Positions 38,101 to 46,491 of a stretch of 64,000 nucleotides of DNA are shown here, in pieces. A program made the position numbers and the translations under genes. The notes below the pieces were generated by a model. The model searched no databases, had not been told where the DNA came from, and saw only the letters and a list, made by a program, of their open reading frames with translations. Position 1 is the first letter of the stretch, and each line of letters starts with the position of its first letter. This DNA is from Hyphomicrobium sp. ghe19 (GTDB taxonomy: Bacteria; Pseudomonadota; Alphaproteobacteria; Rhizobiales; Hyphomicrobiaceae): positions 2,370,001 to 2,434,000 of the forward strand of contig NZ_LR743509.1 in assembly GCF_902712875.1 (NCBI RefSeq), read 5' to 3'.

Positions 38101-39440
38101 GCAGCAACCTCGCATGAATTGGCGATCGCGCGAACAAAAATGCGGCCGGATTCATTGTCGACAGACCAGGGCCTCCGACACCGCGGATCAATCTGTTCGA
38201 CGACTGCGAGGCCGGCCTGCAAACCGTCTTCATGAAACCCATAACCAAAGTAGGATCCACAAAACCAAAGTCGGCGTTGCCCTTGCAGGGGCCACAGCAT
38301 TCTCTGCGCGGCTATTGCAGCACTATTGAAGAGGGGATGCTCGTAATAGGTCTCGTAATAAATGTCGCGCGGCTCGACCCGCGGATTGAGCGTGAGAAAG
38401 AGCGGCCGCTCTGTCCGAAGACTCTGCAAACGGTTCATCCAATAGGTGATGGTTGGCAACGCACCGTCGCCGTCAGGTGCCCCGATGTAATTCCAGCTTG
38501 ACCAGACCGAACGCCGCTTCGGCATGAGGGCGGTATCGGAATGCAGGACCGCGCGGTTTCTGCTGTAACGGAACGAGCCGAGTGCAGTCCGCTCCTCGCG
38601 GCTTGGGTCCACAAGGAGAGCCAGCGCCTGATCGGCGTGACTTGCAATGACCACATGATCGAATTTCGAAGTGTCGCCTGTCGCGTCCCGAATAAACACG
38701 GCCTGCTCACCCGATCTAATATGTGTGACCGGGGTGCCGATATGAATGCGTTTGCGAAACGACGGTGTAAGCATCTCGACATAGTTTCTGCTGCCCCCCG
38801 TTACAGTGCGCCAGACGGGCCTGTCTGTCAGCTTCAGCAGACCGTGATTGTCGTGAAAGCGGATGAAGCTCGCGGCCGGATAATCGAGGATTGCGCGAGG
38901 GGGCGCCGACCAAATTGCGCCAGCCATCGGCAAGAGATGGTCTTCTCGGAAGGCCGTGCCGTATCGGCGTTCGTCGAGATATTCGCCTAAGGTGATCGAC
39001 CGATCATCAAGGTCCGCGAGATCCAGCGGAGCAGCTTGGTAGAATCGGCGGAGGTCTCGCAGCATCGACCAGAAGCGGCCGCTCACAATGTTGCGCGGTT
39101 GCGCGAAGAGCGTGCCGAGGTGCTTTCCCGAGTATTCGAGCCCACCACCTCGAAGTGAAACCGCTAGAGACATTTCCGTGGGTTGGGTTTGTACCTTCAA
39201 ATGTTTGAAAAGCGCGGTCAAATTCGGGTAATTCAACTCATTGAAGACTATGAAGCCTGTGTCTACGAATTGGCCTGCGCCTGGCACAGGCACGGAATTC
39301 GAATGGCCGCCGATCCTCCGGTCTTGTTCGTAAAGCGTCACGACGTGCCGCTGGCTCAGAAGCCAAGCAGCCGACATCCCGGCGATGCCGCTCCCAATCA
39401 CAGCAATATTCAGGGCTGCCTCGCCAGCAGTTACGGACAT
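38097..39440 (-). CDS. FAD-dependent amine-oxidase-like flavoprotein of the fatty-acid modification cluster
   Basis: The 447-residue flavoprotein has an N-terminal FAD motif (IAVIGSGIAGMSAAWLLS), YEQDRRIGGHSNSV, and a C-terminal FCGSYFGYGFHEDG. It resembles proteins paired with cyclopropane-synthase-like methylases, including enzymes needed for furan fatty acids in Rhodobacter. Start ATG 39440 (MSVTAGEAAL) just precedes the FAD motif; the frame extends upstream through the divergent promoter region and is unlikely to be translated there. Confidence 0.88.
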   Translation of the reverse strand: MSVTAGEAALNIAVIGSGIAGMSAAWLLSQRHVVTLYEQDRRIGGHSNSVPVPGAGQFVDTGFIVFNELNYPNLTALFKHLKVQTQPTEMSLAVSLRGGGLEYSGKHLGTLFAQPRNIVSGRFWSMLRDLRRFYQAAPLDLADLDDRSITLGEYLDERRYGTAFREDHLLPMAGAIWSAPPRAILDYPAASFIRFHDNHGLLKLTDRPVWRTVTGGSRNYVEMLTPSFRKRIHIGTPVTHIRSGEQAVFIRDATGDTSKFDHVVIASHADQALALLVDPSREERTALGSFRYSRNRAVLHSDTALMPKRRSVWSSWNYIGAPDGDGALPTITYWMNRLQSLRTERPLFLTLNPRVEPRDIYYETYYEHPLFNSAAIAAQRMLWPLQGQRRLWFCGSYFGYGFHEDGLQAGLAVVEQIDPRCRRPWSVDNESGRIFVRAIANSCEVAA

Positions 39441-39491
39441 TTGAGCTCTCGCGACAGTTACCTGGAAATCGGTCTTGGGGTTGCCCATCCA

Positions 39492-39558
39492 CGATACGAG
39501 TGTGAACACAGTTTGGATCACCCGGCCATGATCCGGCACAGCGCGGGAACCGTAATCA
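39492..39558. promoter_or_regulatory. Back-to-back ECF sigma-type promoter motifs
   Basis: An inverted pair GGATCA-N8-TGATCC lies in the divergent gap. Outward on the minus strand: TGATCC-N17-GTATCG. On the plus strand: TGATCC-N18-TAATCA. TGATCC resembles the -35 element reported for the singlet-oxygen sigma factor RpoE of Rhodobacter. A related motif lies at 41091-41119. Assignment is inference. Confidence 0.5.
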
Positions 39559-39631
39559 TGAGTAGGATGCACTGGACGTCGACCAGCTGGCGCCTGGCGC
39601 CGCGAAACCAAAATTCTACAGCGGGAAGCGG

Positions 39632-40438
39632 ATGACAACTTTTTCCTTCATCTCCGCGATCGCTTATTCATTCGCTGCGCTCTCCTTCGCGATGGCTCTC
39701 GGATGGCTAGCTTGGCTGAAGACGCGCAACTCCGGCTGGGTCGACACGACCTGGACTTTCAGCCTCGGACTGACGGGCGCCGCGGGCGCCCTGATCGGGG
39801 GCGGATTTTCCGCTCGTGCCGTGCTTGTTTCTTCTCTGGTGGCCATATGGGCCGGACGCCTCGGTCTCCATATCGCTCAGAGAACCACGGGCATTACAGA
39901 TGATCCTCGGTACGCACGGCTCATCGCGGAGTGGGGTCCGGATGCAACGCGTCAGATGTTCTGGTTCGCGCAAAAACAGGCGTGGGTGAGCGTTCCGCTT
40001 GCGCTCTCGATCCTAATAGCGGCGTGGAATCCCACGCAAGGACTTCGCCTGCAGGATTTCATCGGCGCTTTCGTGCTTGTCTTCGCAATCGGCGGCGAAG
40101 CGCTGGCCGACTGGCAGCTCAATCGTTTTCGCAAAAATCCCGCCAACAAGGGCCGGGTGTGCGATCTGGGTCTTTGGCGCTTCTCCCGACATCCCAATTA
40201 TTTCTTCGAGTGGGTTTGCTGGCTCGCCTATCCTATCGTCGCCATCGACATCCAGGGCGGGTATCTCTGGGGTTGGCTAGCGATTTCCGGCCCAATCGTG
40301 ATGTATTGGCTGCTCGTTCACGTTTCAGGCATCCCGTTACTCGAGCAGCACATGCTGGTCCGTTCCGGCGATGAGTTTCGAAACTATCAGTCGCGCACGA
40401 ACGCGTTTTTCCCGGGTTCACCGCGGAGCGTCTCATGA
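39632..40438 (+). CDS. DUF1295 (steroid 5-alpha reductase-like) membrane protein
   Basis: The 268-residue protein has about six membrane helices and the family C-terminal part (LWRFSRHPNYFFEW, a methyltransferase/reductase-like motif, then NYQSRTNAFFPG). DUF1295 proteins often sit next to the flavin/DUF1365/cyclopropane-synthase trio, here in divergent orientation. A role in acyl-chain or isoprenoid lipid modification is inferred. Confidence 0.9.
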   Translation: MTTFSFISAIAYSFAALSFAMALGWLAWLKTRNSGWVDTTWTFSLGLTGAAGALIGGGFSARAVLVSSLVAIWAGRLGLHIAQRTTGITDDPRYARLIAEWGPDATRQMFWFAQKQAWVSVPLALSILIAAWNPTQGLRLQDFIGAFVLVFAIGGEALADWQLNRFRKNPANKGRVCDLGLWRFSRHPNYFFEWVCWLAYPIVAIDIQGGYLWGWLAISGPIVMYWLLVHVSGIPLLEQHMLVRSGDEFRNYQSRTNAFFPGSPRSVS

Positions 40439-40484
40439 GATTTGTGGGAATTGCGCCACTGCGCATAGAGGCGCTTTCGAAAAT

Positions 40485-40883
40485 TCATGCGGAGACGTAG
40501 CGCATCGCAAGGCACGCGGCAGCGCAGGCAATACCTGTCGCTAGTGCTCCCCAGGCCATATCTACGACGGTGAGCGGTAGCGACCAATTCCTCAAGGTCG
40601 CATAGTTCGTCAGGTCGTAGGTCGCGTAAGCAACGGCGCCAAAAAACAACCCATAGAGGAATGCCGTCCGGGCACTCGATGAAAGGCCCGGCAACGCCCC
40701 GAAAAACACAGCTCCTGCCCCGTAGAAGAGGTAAAAGACTATGGCAGGAACGACCCTCACGTTAGGTGCGGCCGAGTCTCCGAGGACGGGCAAGTAAAAT
40801 TTCGGCACCATGACGCTGAGCCAGGCGAAATCCATCAATCCGAATACGATGAGAAATGCCAGGTAGCCCGTCAGAAAAATCAT
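40485..40883 (-). CDS. DUF2177 membrane protein
   Basis: The 132-residue protein has four helices and the DUF2177 features (LDFAW-type LMDFAWLSV, GLFFGAVAYATYDLTNYATL, VDMAWG). It commonly travels with DUF1295 and cyclopropane-synthase genes. Its ATG overlaps the stop of the small gene upstream. Function unknown. Confidence 0.88.
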   Translation of the reverse strand: MIFLTGYLAFLIVFGLMDFAWLSVMVPKFYLPVLGDSAAPNVRVVPAIVFYLFYGAGAVFFGALPGLSSSARTAFLYGLFFGAVAYATYDLTNYATLRNWSLPLTVVDMAWGALATGIACAAACLAMRYVSA

Positions 40884-41062
40884 GGATGCCCGCCATCCAT
40901 CATCGAGTTCAATTGAATTTTGTTCGGGCCGCTCGCTGATTTTTTTCGTTGGCGTCGAGCCTTCGCTATCGTGGCAGAAGGCGCCTGGCGACGGACGGAC
41001 AGCTCAAAAGCCGCGAATATCGCAAGCAGAGGCAAGAACAAGATCGGCGAGACAATGGGCAT
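40880..41062 (-). CDS. Small membrane-anchored protein upstream of the DUF2177 gene
   Basis: This 60-residue protein has an N-terminal hydrophobic segment (MPIVSPILFLPLLAIFAAFE) and a basic tail. ATGA overlap with the DUF2177 gene and a promoter-like motif 29 bp upstream support expression. Family not recognised. Confidence 0.55.
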   Translation of the reverse strand: MPIVSPILFLPLLAIFAAFELSVRRQAPSATIAKARRQRKKSASGPNKIQLNSMMDGGHP

Positions 41063-41090
41063 GCCAACGTCCTTTTGTGATCGATGTTCG

Positions 41091-41119
41091 TGCTACGGGG
41101 GAAACACGCATTTGGATCT
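41091..41119 (-). promoter_or_regulatory. Promoter-like motif matching the one at 39.5 kb
   Basis: On the minus strand AGATCC-N17-GTAGCA, starting GATCCAAA, matches TGATCC-N17-GTATCG (also GATCCAAA) upstream of the flavoprotein gene in both element and spacing. It lies 29 bp before the 60-residue gene. It suggests one regulator for the lipid block; unproven. Confidence 0.45.
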
Positions 41120-41315
41120 CCCACTCCTCGCAGCGTGCCGTTTAATGTTTTCTTACATCGAGCAAGCCTGTCAGCGCCGAGCACGCTGGACGGTGGTCTT
41201 TGGATTTACGACGGTGGCGGCTACGATGAGGGCTCGTGCTATCGCCCGCTGGGCTAGTGCCAAAACCGTGGATGCTTGGTGAATGCCAGCCTAAAGATTT
41301 CGAAACTGGCGATTA

Positions 41316-41380
41316 GGCTAAGACATTGAAAAGAATGGTCGGAGCGAGAGGATTTGAACCTCCGACCCCCAGTCCCCCAG
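41316..41380 (-). repeat. Left attachment repeat: 3' half of tRNA-Pro(GGG), pseudo-tRNA fragment
   Basis: Bases 41336-41380 on the minus strand read as anticodon loop CTGGGGG, stem strand ACTGG, variable loop, T arm (GGAGG-TTCAAAT-CCTCT), acceptor strand CGCTCCG, A73 and CCA. This is a proline tRNA (GGG) without its 5' half. The 45 bp recur exactly at 58391-58435, and 20 more flanking bases match at 17 positions. It is the displaced end left by integration. Confidence 0.88.
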
Positions 41381-41533
41381 TATGGTCAGCCGGCATTTTC
41401 GGGCGGGACACTACGAGTCGTGACAGTCGCGTGTCTCTATTTAATTTCCATAAGTTTCAAGCGAATACCATCTTTGCATCATATTCTGACTTCACATGGC
41501 CGGTAGCGTCTTGTCCCGGAGAAGACGCGTGAA

Positions 41534-41553
41534 CCGGGACACCATTGGGACAC
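41534..41553. repeat. Integrase arm-type repeat, left
   Basis: CCGGGACACCATTGGGACAC contains two GGGACAC units. A near copy (17 of 20) lies just inside the right end at 58323-58342, in the same orientation, and a third GGGACA lies at 41405-41410. Placement suggests arm-type integrase binding sites. Confidence 0.6.
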
Positions 41554-41592
41554 GGGCATTGAAATTTTGCCCCGCCGAGCGTACCGAGTTGC

Positions 41593-42885
41593 ATGCCCAA
41601 GATTGCGTGCAACGTGCTGACCGTCAAGTCACGGCTCAAAGGCGAGCCGGCCGTCTATCAAATAGCGGGCGTTCCCGGCCTCCACCTTGCGGTGCTCGGC
41701 AAGGGTCGTGGCTCATGGCGTCTGCGCTATAGACCACGCCGTGGCGCTGAAAAGCGCTGGCTTAAGATTGGTGACGCCCAAGTCATCGAGCTGGGCGATG
41801 CAATTACGAAAGCACGGGAGCTAATGGCCGGGCTGCAGCTTGACGGGTTAGACCCGAGATCTGCTGCCGACAGGGAAGCCGCCGCGAAGCTCACCTTCGG
41901 GGATTTGTACCTGGAGTGGCTTGACCACCCCGGCCGCAAGCGAACCCTGCGTGAGCGCACGCGTGAGGAATATGATCGCCTTTTTAAAACCCACATTGAA
42001 AAGCGCATCGGCTCGATAAAAATCGTGGCGCTCGACAAGGCCACGGTGAAAACCGAAATCGAAGAGATCCGGAAGGCGACCACGAATTTGAAGCGTGGCC
42101 AGCGTGGGCTACAGGCGACCAAGGCCCTCACGATCATCCGGGCCGTCTGCCGCTACGCCGTCGCCAAAGAGTATTCGGACAGAGATCCGACGCTCGGCAT
42201 CGAACGGCCCGTGCCTGTCGCGCACCCCGATGGCAGACAACATAGGCCGCCATCGGACGACGAATTGAAAAAGCTCTGGGCAGGCACCGAAGCTGTGCAC
42301 CCCAAGAGCCAGCGCGCCTACATGGAGCCGCAGACCCGGCGCGCGTTCAAGTTGTCGATACTGCTGGGCAAGCGCATCAGTGAACTGCTGGGGGCGCAAA
42401 AGAGCGAAGTGGAATTCGGACCCAACGCAAACCTGTTCATTCCCGGAAACCGCGAGGGGAACAAAAGCCACGAGGAGCAGCGCGTGCCGCTGCCACCCCT
42501 AGCCCAGAAACTCATCACAGAGGCTATGGACACCGATGACACATCGCCGTTCCTTTTTCCCGGTGGCAAAGATCCCCAGAAGACGATGAGCAGGCACACG
42601 CCGAGCCACGCTCTTAAAAAGCTCCGGGAGCGGCTAAAGATTGCGGAGAACGTGAGGCTTCACGATTTTCGGGGGCTGATCGTGGACCAACTCGCCGCGA
42701 TGGGTGTTCCGAGCGAATACCGGTCGCACGTTCTGCACCATACCGGAGACATGCGGGCCACCCTCGCCGCCGAAGTCTACTCGACCTACGACTTCCTTCC
42801 GGAAAAGCGCCGGGCGCTGGAGCTTTGGGAAAAACGGCTCCTAGAAATCATTGAGAGCAAAAAGCCATCGGGTTTGCGCTGGTAG
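41593..42885 (+). CDS. int: Tyrosine recombinase (integrase) of element 1
   Basis: The 430-residue integrase has an N-terminal DUF4102-type arm-binding domain, a SAM-like core-binding domain (about 95-190), and the catalytic domain with Arg in LLGKRISELLG, the H-x-x-R motif in LHDFRGLIVDQL, LHHTGD and the Tyr in AAEVYSTYDF. It reads inward, 210 bp from the left tRNA repeat. It should catalyse integration and excision at the tRNA-Pro site. Confidence 0.93.
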   Translation: MPKIACNVLTVKSRLKGEPAVYQIAGVPGLHLAVLGKGRGSWRLRYRPRRGAEKRWLKIGDAQVIELGDAITKARELMAGLQLDGLDPRSAADREAAAKLTFGDLYLEWLDHPGRKRTLRERTREEYDRLFKTHIEKRIGSIKIVALDKATVKTEIEEIRKATTNLKRGQRGLQATKALTIIRAVCRYAVAKEYSDRDPTLGIERPVPVAHPDGRQHRPPSDDELKKLWAGTEAVHPKSQRAYMEPQTRRAFKLSILLGKRISELLGAQKSEVEFGPNANLFIPGNREGNKSHEEQRVPLPPLAQKLITEAMDTDDTSPFLFPGGKDPQKTMSRHTPSHALKKLRERLKIAENVRLHDFRGLIVDQLAAMGVPSEYRSHVLHHTGDMRATLAAEVYSTYDFLPEKRRALELWEKRLLEIIESKKPSGLRW

Positions 42886-42909
42886 ACTTTCTCCGGACCC
42901 GCATCTTCC

Positions 42910-42988
42910 GTATACGTCCCGTTAGCTGTAAACGTATACTCTGCATTGTGTACACGTGCACATGCGAAAATCCGCTGTAAACGTCTAC
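42910..42988. repeat. Inverted and direct repeats upstream of the ParA-like gene
   Basis: GTATACGT (42910-42917) and ACGTATAC (42932-42939) are perfect inverted copies. GCTGTAAACGTATAC (42925-42939) is repeated with one change as GCTGTAAACGTCTAC (42974-42988). The cluster ends 12 bp before the parA start and may be an operator or centromere-like site for the ParA/partner pair. Confidence 0.6.
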
Positions 42989-42999
42989 CTGAGGCTCGC

Positions 43000-43632
43000 A
43001 TGACCAAAGTTATTGCGATTGGTTCCGGAAAAGGCGGCAGTGGTAAAACCACGCTGACCGTGACGCTCGCCGTGCGCGCTTCGAAGGAAGCCAGGCGCGT
43101 GGCCATCATCGATCTCAACAGCGACCAGGGAAACTTATCTCAGTGGTGGTTGATCCGTGGGGAGCCTGACAACCCTCTGCTGTTCGATGACTTTGGCGAT
43201 CTCGATACCCTGCTGTCTACGCTCCGCCGACAGAAATATGAGTGGGTTTTCCTGGACTGCCCGCCGGGCGATCTCGATTTGACCGAAAGCGCGATCATGG
43301 CCAGCGATGCCGTGCTTGTGCCTGTGAAGGCCAGTGCCTTCGATGCGTGGGCAGCAGAGTCCGTCACCGAAATCTGTAAGCGTCGCAAAGTTCCGTTTGC
43401 TTTCATTCTCACCGCCGTGGACAGCAAAATGAAGACGCTGAACGCGCACGCCATAAAGAACCTGTCGGCTGAAGGCCAGGTGTTCAAATCATCGATGGCC
43501 TACAAGGCATCGCAGATCAATGCTGTCGTTGCCGGTAAGGCAGGCTTCGAAGCGGACAAGGAATTGAAGCCGGAAGCCGACGCTATCTTCACCGAACTCA
43601 AGTCCTTGGCGGGAGGCACCAATGGCCGATGA
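43000..43632 (+). CDS. ParA-like partition ATPase
   Basis: The 210-residue Walker-type ATPase has the deviant Walker A GSGKGGSGKTT, switch DLNSDQGNLSQWW and the Walker B region VFLDCPPGDLDLTESA. It belongs to the small plasmid/phage ParA group (no N-terminal DNA-binding domain). The ATG at 43000 has GAGG upstream. It overlaps the small next gene by 11 bases. A likely role is segregation or maintenance of the excised element. Confidence 0.88.
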   Translation: MTKVIAIGSGKGGSGKTTLTVTLAVRASKEARRVAIIDLNSDQGNLSQWWLIRGEPDNPLLFDDFGDLDTLLSTLRRQKYEWVFLDCPPGDLDLTESAIMASDAVLVPVKASAFDAWAAESVTEICKRRKVPFAFILTAVDSKMKTLNAHAIKNLSAEGQVFKSSMAYKASQINAVVAGKAGFEADKELKPEADAIFTELKSLAGGTNGR

Positions 43633-43909
43633 GGATGTGAATGATTGGAGCGTGGCCCGTCAGAAGTGGGCGGGCAAGATGGACAACAAACGGAAAGCCC
43701 GGAAAGAGCGCGAGCGAAAGCTAGCAACGTCGATTGACAGGCGATCTCTCAAGGCCACCGACCGTGACTCCATCTTCAGTTTCCGAACGAATGCCGATTT
43801 GAAGCCGCTCGCCACGAAACTCGCGAAATCGCGCGGACTCGGCATCGGTGAACTCATGGAATCGCTCGTGCTCGCCGCAGCTCGCGAGCAAGAGGCCGAC
43901 AATGCTTAG
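43622..43909 (+). CDS. Small ParA-partner candidate
   Basis: The 95-residue basic protein has a charged N-terminal half (KRKARKERERK) and a C-terminal half with FSFRTNADLKPLATKLAKSR then helical residues, resembling the ribbon-helix-helix layout of small partition proteins. Overlap with parA supports a pair. A fold match was not tested. Confidence 0.7.
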   Translation: MADEDVNDWSVARQKWAGKMDNKRKARKERERKLATSIDRRSLKATDRDSIFSFRTNADLKPLATKLAKSRGLGIGELMESLVLAAAREQEADNA

Positions 43910-44369
43910 GCTGTTCGGAGCGCTCTTCCTCGCGTTTTCCGCGGGCGCATGGGCGTTGGCACTCTTTGGGCAGTGGCCCCTCCACCTGGGTGTGGCGGTA
44001 TCGCTGATGTTTTCTGGAGCAGCGTTCGCACTTGTGCCGTGGTGGTTTCAGGTGACTGCCGACGACTCCAAGCCGGTCGTCTCGCAGCCTGCACCCGTGA
44101 GACCCGAACCCGCGAGAGAAGAGTCGATGATGCCGGTCGGTTCTGTGCCCGCAATCATGCCCGAAGTTTTAGCGCCCGCGAAGGGCAAGAAAATCGAGAT
44201 CCGCAGAGCCTATGAAGCTTACGTTCTGGCATGCCGACGATCCGGTGCGCAAGCCGTGCCTCCGATCGAATTCGTGCCGCTGATGCAGAGGCTTTGCGGC
44301 ATGCTCAACATCGAGACGCAACGTCGCGGGGAATACGTGTACCTGCTCGATGTGAACGTAAACAGGTGA
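43902..44369 (+). CDS. Two-helix membrane protein with soluble C-terminal domain
   Basis: The 155-residue protein has two hydrophobic helices in residues 1-50, a proline-rich linker and a C-terminal domain (KIEIRRAYEAYVLACRRSG, FVPLMQRLCGMLNIE) that looks like a small winged-helix. ATG 43902 overlaps the previous stop by eight bases. Function unknown. Confidence 0.7.
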   Translation: MLRLFGALFLAFSAGAWALALFGQWPLHLGVAVSLMFSGAAFALVPWWFQVTADDSKPVVSQPAPVRPEPAREESMMPVGSVPAIMPEVLAPAKGKKIEIRRAYEAYVLACRRSGAQAVPPIEFVPLMQRLCGMLNIETQRRGEYVYLLDVNVNR

Positions 44370-44393
44370 AAGGTTTTGGCCAAAATCGGTGGC

Positions 44394-44852
44394 TCAGCGC
44401 TGCGCCGTTGAATTGACCTTAGTTGCGCGCCCGACAATGTGCACCAGCCTCGGCGTGTCGCCTATATAGGCCATAACCTTGGTCTTGGAAAACAGGACAG
44501 GCCCTTCGGCTGATGTCATCCAGTCGTCAGCGGCGAGCACGATGGCCCCTTCATTAAGGCTAGCGCACCCCTCCTTGGCGATTGAGTTATGATTGAGCGC
44601 GCCCGCCGACGCGATGCTTTGCAGCCGGTCGAGTTGAAACAGGTACTCGCAGACGACGCTACCAGCCTCGACCCGGAAAGCGCGATCTTTCGAGACCCAC
44701 TCCTGAGACCTCTCAACACGCTCGGCGGCTGCCTCGGCGGTCAAGTTCCGGGCTCTGACGTAGTTGTTCGTGTAACTTTCGCCCGCGCTGTAGAAGTAAG
44801 CCAGAGCGACGCCGCATATCGCGCCAATGACAATCTTCTCGCCTGTATTCAT
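44394..44852 (-). CDS. Membrane-anchored protein of unknown function
   Basis: The 152-residue protein has an N-terminal helix (IVIGAICGVALAYFYSAG) followed by a mostly helical then beta-rich exported or periplasmic domain with two Cys (VVCEYLF, EGCASL). It is the only minus-strand gene in this stretch. Family not recognised. Confidence 0.65.
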   Translation of the reverse strand: MNTGEKIVIGAICGVALAYFYSAGESYTNNYVRARNLTAEAAAERVERSQEWVSKDRAFRVEAGSVVCEYLFQLDRLQSIASAGALNHNSIAKEGCASLNEGAIVLAADDWMTSAEGPVLFSKTKVMAYIGDTPRLVHIVGRATKVNSTAQR

Positions 44853-44940
44853 CGCAATCTCCTCACCCGCCGGACTTATAGCCGAGTCGTTCCGAATTGG
44901 TTGCCAGTAGCGGGTGAATGACCTTTGCGAGGCGGCTTAG

Positions 44941-44980
44941 TAAGGCCGGATGAGCCATGTCACCTCACCCGGCCTTTTGC
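44941..44980 (+). terminator. Hairpin terminator-like structure
   Basis: AAGGCCGG-A-TGAG pairs with CTCA-C-CCGGCCTT around a nine-base loop and is followed by TTTT on the plus strand. No plus gene ends close by, so it may insulate the palindrome-rich region to its right. Confidence 0.55.
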
Positions 44981-45008
44981 GGCTCTAGCAGGGGCAATCA
45001 GAACACCT

Positions 45009-45141
45009 GCGAGCGCTCGCGATCAATCGGTGTGGCTGCGTGAAAGCCTGATCAATCGCTCCCAATTGGGCTATTAAGCCCATCCAATTTCGAATTGCTC
45101 AATATCAGCAATTACGAGCTTTTCTCTCAAAAATTTTTGAG
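45009..45141. repeat. Cluster of palindromes in a 360-bp gene-free stretch
   Basis: Perfect inverted repeats: GCGAGCGCTCGC (45009-45020), TGGGCT-ATTA-AGCCCA (45067-45082), AATTGCT-N7-AGCAATT (45093-45113) and CTCAAAAATTTTTGAG (45126-45141). GATCAATCG is repeated directly at 45021 and 45050. The stretch becomes AT-rich toward the gene at 45213 and is probably its promoter/operator region or a replication control site. Confidence 0.6.
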
Positions 45142-45212
45142 CGGCCATTTACAACCTCTGATTACTGTGACTTTATCGCCAATGTCAAATTAATTTTTTA
45201 CGAGATTTGCAA

Positions 45213-45452
45213 ATGAGCCGAAAGTTATATGCCCGGGCAAAGGTAATTGAGGCCCTATGTGGTTTCAGCAGTTGGCGCGTTCGGCGCGATATCAAGCTGT
45301 ACAAAATCCCGTCAAAGACCAGGCGTGAATCGCCATTGAAATATTATGACCTGGCCGCATTCGAGAAGACGCTCGGATATCAATTCACCGAAGCCCAAAT
45401 AAATTCCGTAGTCGAGCGGCTAACACGCCCCGTCGTTATTGAGGACAACTGA
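45213..45452 (+). CDS. Small helix-turn-helix-like protein
   Basis: The 79-residue protein begins KLYARAKVIEALCGFSSWRVRRDI, resembling the DNA-binding region of excisionase/AlpA-type proteins, and ends in a short helix. It lies directly right of the palindrome cluster and starts the 45.2-49.7 kb run. A regulatory role is inferred. Confidence 0.65.
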   Translation: MSRKLYARAKVIEALCGFSSWRVRRDIKLYKIPSKTRRESPLKYYDLAAFEKTLGYQFTEAQINSVVERLTRPVVIEDN

Positions 45453-45453
45453 A

Positions 45454-46458
45454 ATGAAAATATTCAGCCGTGCCGAGTCTCCCTCGCTCATTGAGCGATA
45501 CATGGCGAATGTCGAGCGCACAAAAACGGAAATCGCCGACATTGAAAATAATATTCCGAAAAAGCGAATGCGAATTGAAAAATTAGCATTGGCTGCTGAC
45601 GATGGGGACGCCACGGCCCGGGCCGAAATAGACAAATTGTACGACCAGATTGAAACGGACCGCCGGGACATCGAGATCAAAAACGCCGTCCTGAAGCGAG
45701 CAGTTGCCGATCTCGATAAAGAGCGTGCCGCGAAGCAAGCGAGTGACGATCAGCTCGCCATGGCCAACTTGCTCAAATTGCTTGCCAAGCGTGAAACGTT
45801 CGCGAAAGACATCGAGCGCGGCTTCCGCATCGCGGCTGAGGGTATAGCCGGGATCACCGACATCAACAGGAAAGCGGCCGGCGCGTGGCGATCCACATGG
45901 CCCGGTGGATTTGAAGCGCTGATTGGCGCGGATCAATCATACACGCGGCCATCCCCGGGCGAAATCCTTGCACGGCGCGTTCAGACCGGCGGCTATACCC
46001 CGGCCCCCGGCCTCGCGGAATTTGTTCGCCAGACGCTTGGCCATCTCTGCGCCGAATATCAAATCCGCATCCCAGAACCGGCATACAGCACGACGCGCGA
46101 CCCCTACTTCCCGGGGCTCACCGCTTCATACGCGGCCGTCACGACGCGCCTCAAAAAGATGTTCACAGAACAGGCATCGGAACCCTTGCCACCGGCTGAG
46201 CCGTTGCCAGAACGCGAAACAGAGCAGCCCTTGCCACCGGATGAGCCGTCGCAAACTTCAACACTCCCGGCTGAGCCACACGGGCCGATAAGCGATGAGG
46301 AAATCGCGCAGGCCAATAAAGACGGCACCGCGCAGTATAGACCTGGCTGGGCATTAAGTGGCCGCGAGTGGGTCAAAGGGGAAGCCTACGGCAAAAAGCC
46401 CGCCGCTACCGTGGCACCCGGAACTGATTTCAACGTGTTCGATGGCGGCGACATTTGA
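45454..46458 (+). CDS. Coiled-coil protein, unknown
   Basis: The 334-residue protein has a long coiled coil (about 20-115, rich in E, K and A), a middle domain (GAWRSTWPGGFEALIG), a Pro/Glu-rich linker with a repeated LPPAEPLPE/LPPDEP pattern, and a C-terminal part (YRPGWALSGREWVKGEAYG). ATG 45454 follows GAGGAC and lies one base past the previous stop. Lambda-like Gam or replication-accessory roles are possible but unsupported. Confidence 0.65.
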   Translation: MKIFSRAESPSLIERYMANVERTKTEIADIENNIPKKRMRIEKLALAADDGDATARAEIDKLYDQIETDRRDIEIKNAVLKRAVADLDKERAAKQASDDQLAMANLLKLLAKRETFAKDIERGFRIAAEGIAGITDINRKAAGAWRSTWPGGFEALIGADQSYTRPSPGEILARRVQTGGYTPAPGLAEFVRQTLGHLCAEYQIRIPEPAYSTTRDPYFPGLTASYAAVTTRLKKMFTEQASEPLPPAEPLPERETEQPLPPDEPSQTSTLPAEPHGPISDEEIAQANKDGTAQYRPGWALSGREWVKGEAYGKKPAATVAPGTDFNVFDGGDI

Positions 46459-46491
46459 CCTTTCAACATTTCAAAAAGGAGTTTTTCAATC

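Noticed and set aside
40920..41282. Plus-strand frame of 120 codons left of the attachment site
   Set aside because: No family features; it overlaps the small membrane gene antisense and the promoter-like motif.
41336..41380. Possible tRNA gene at the left end of element 1
   Set aside because: Only the 3' half is present; upstream bases cannot complete the anticodon stem, and no D arm is seen. It is an attachment fragment.
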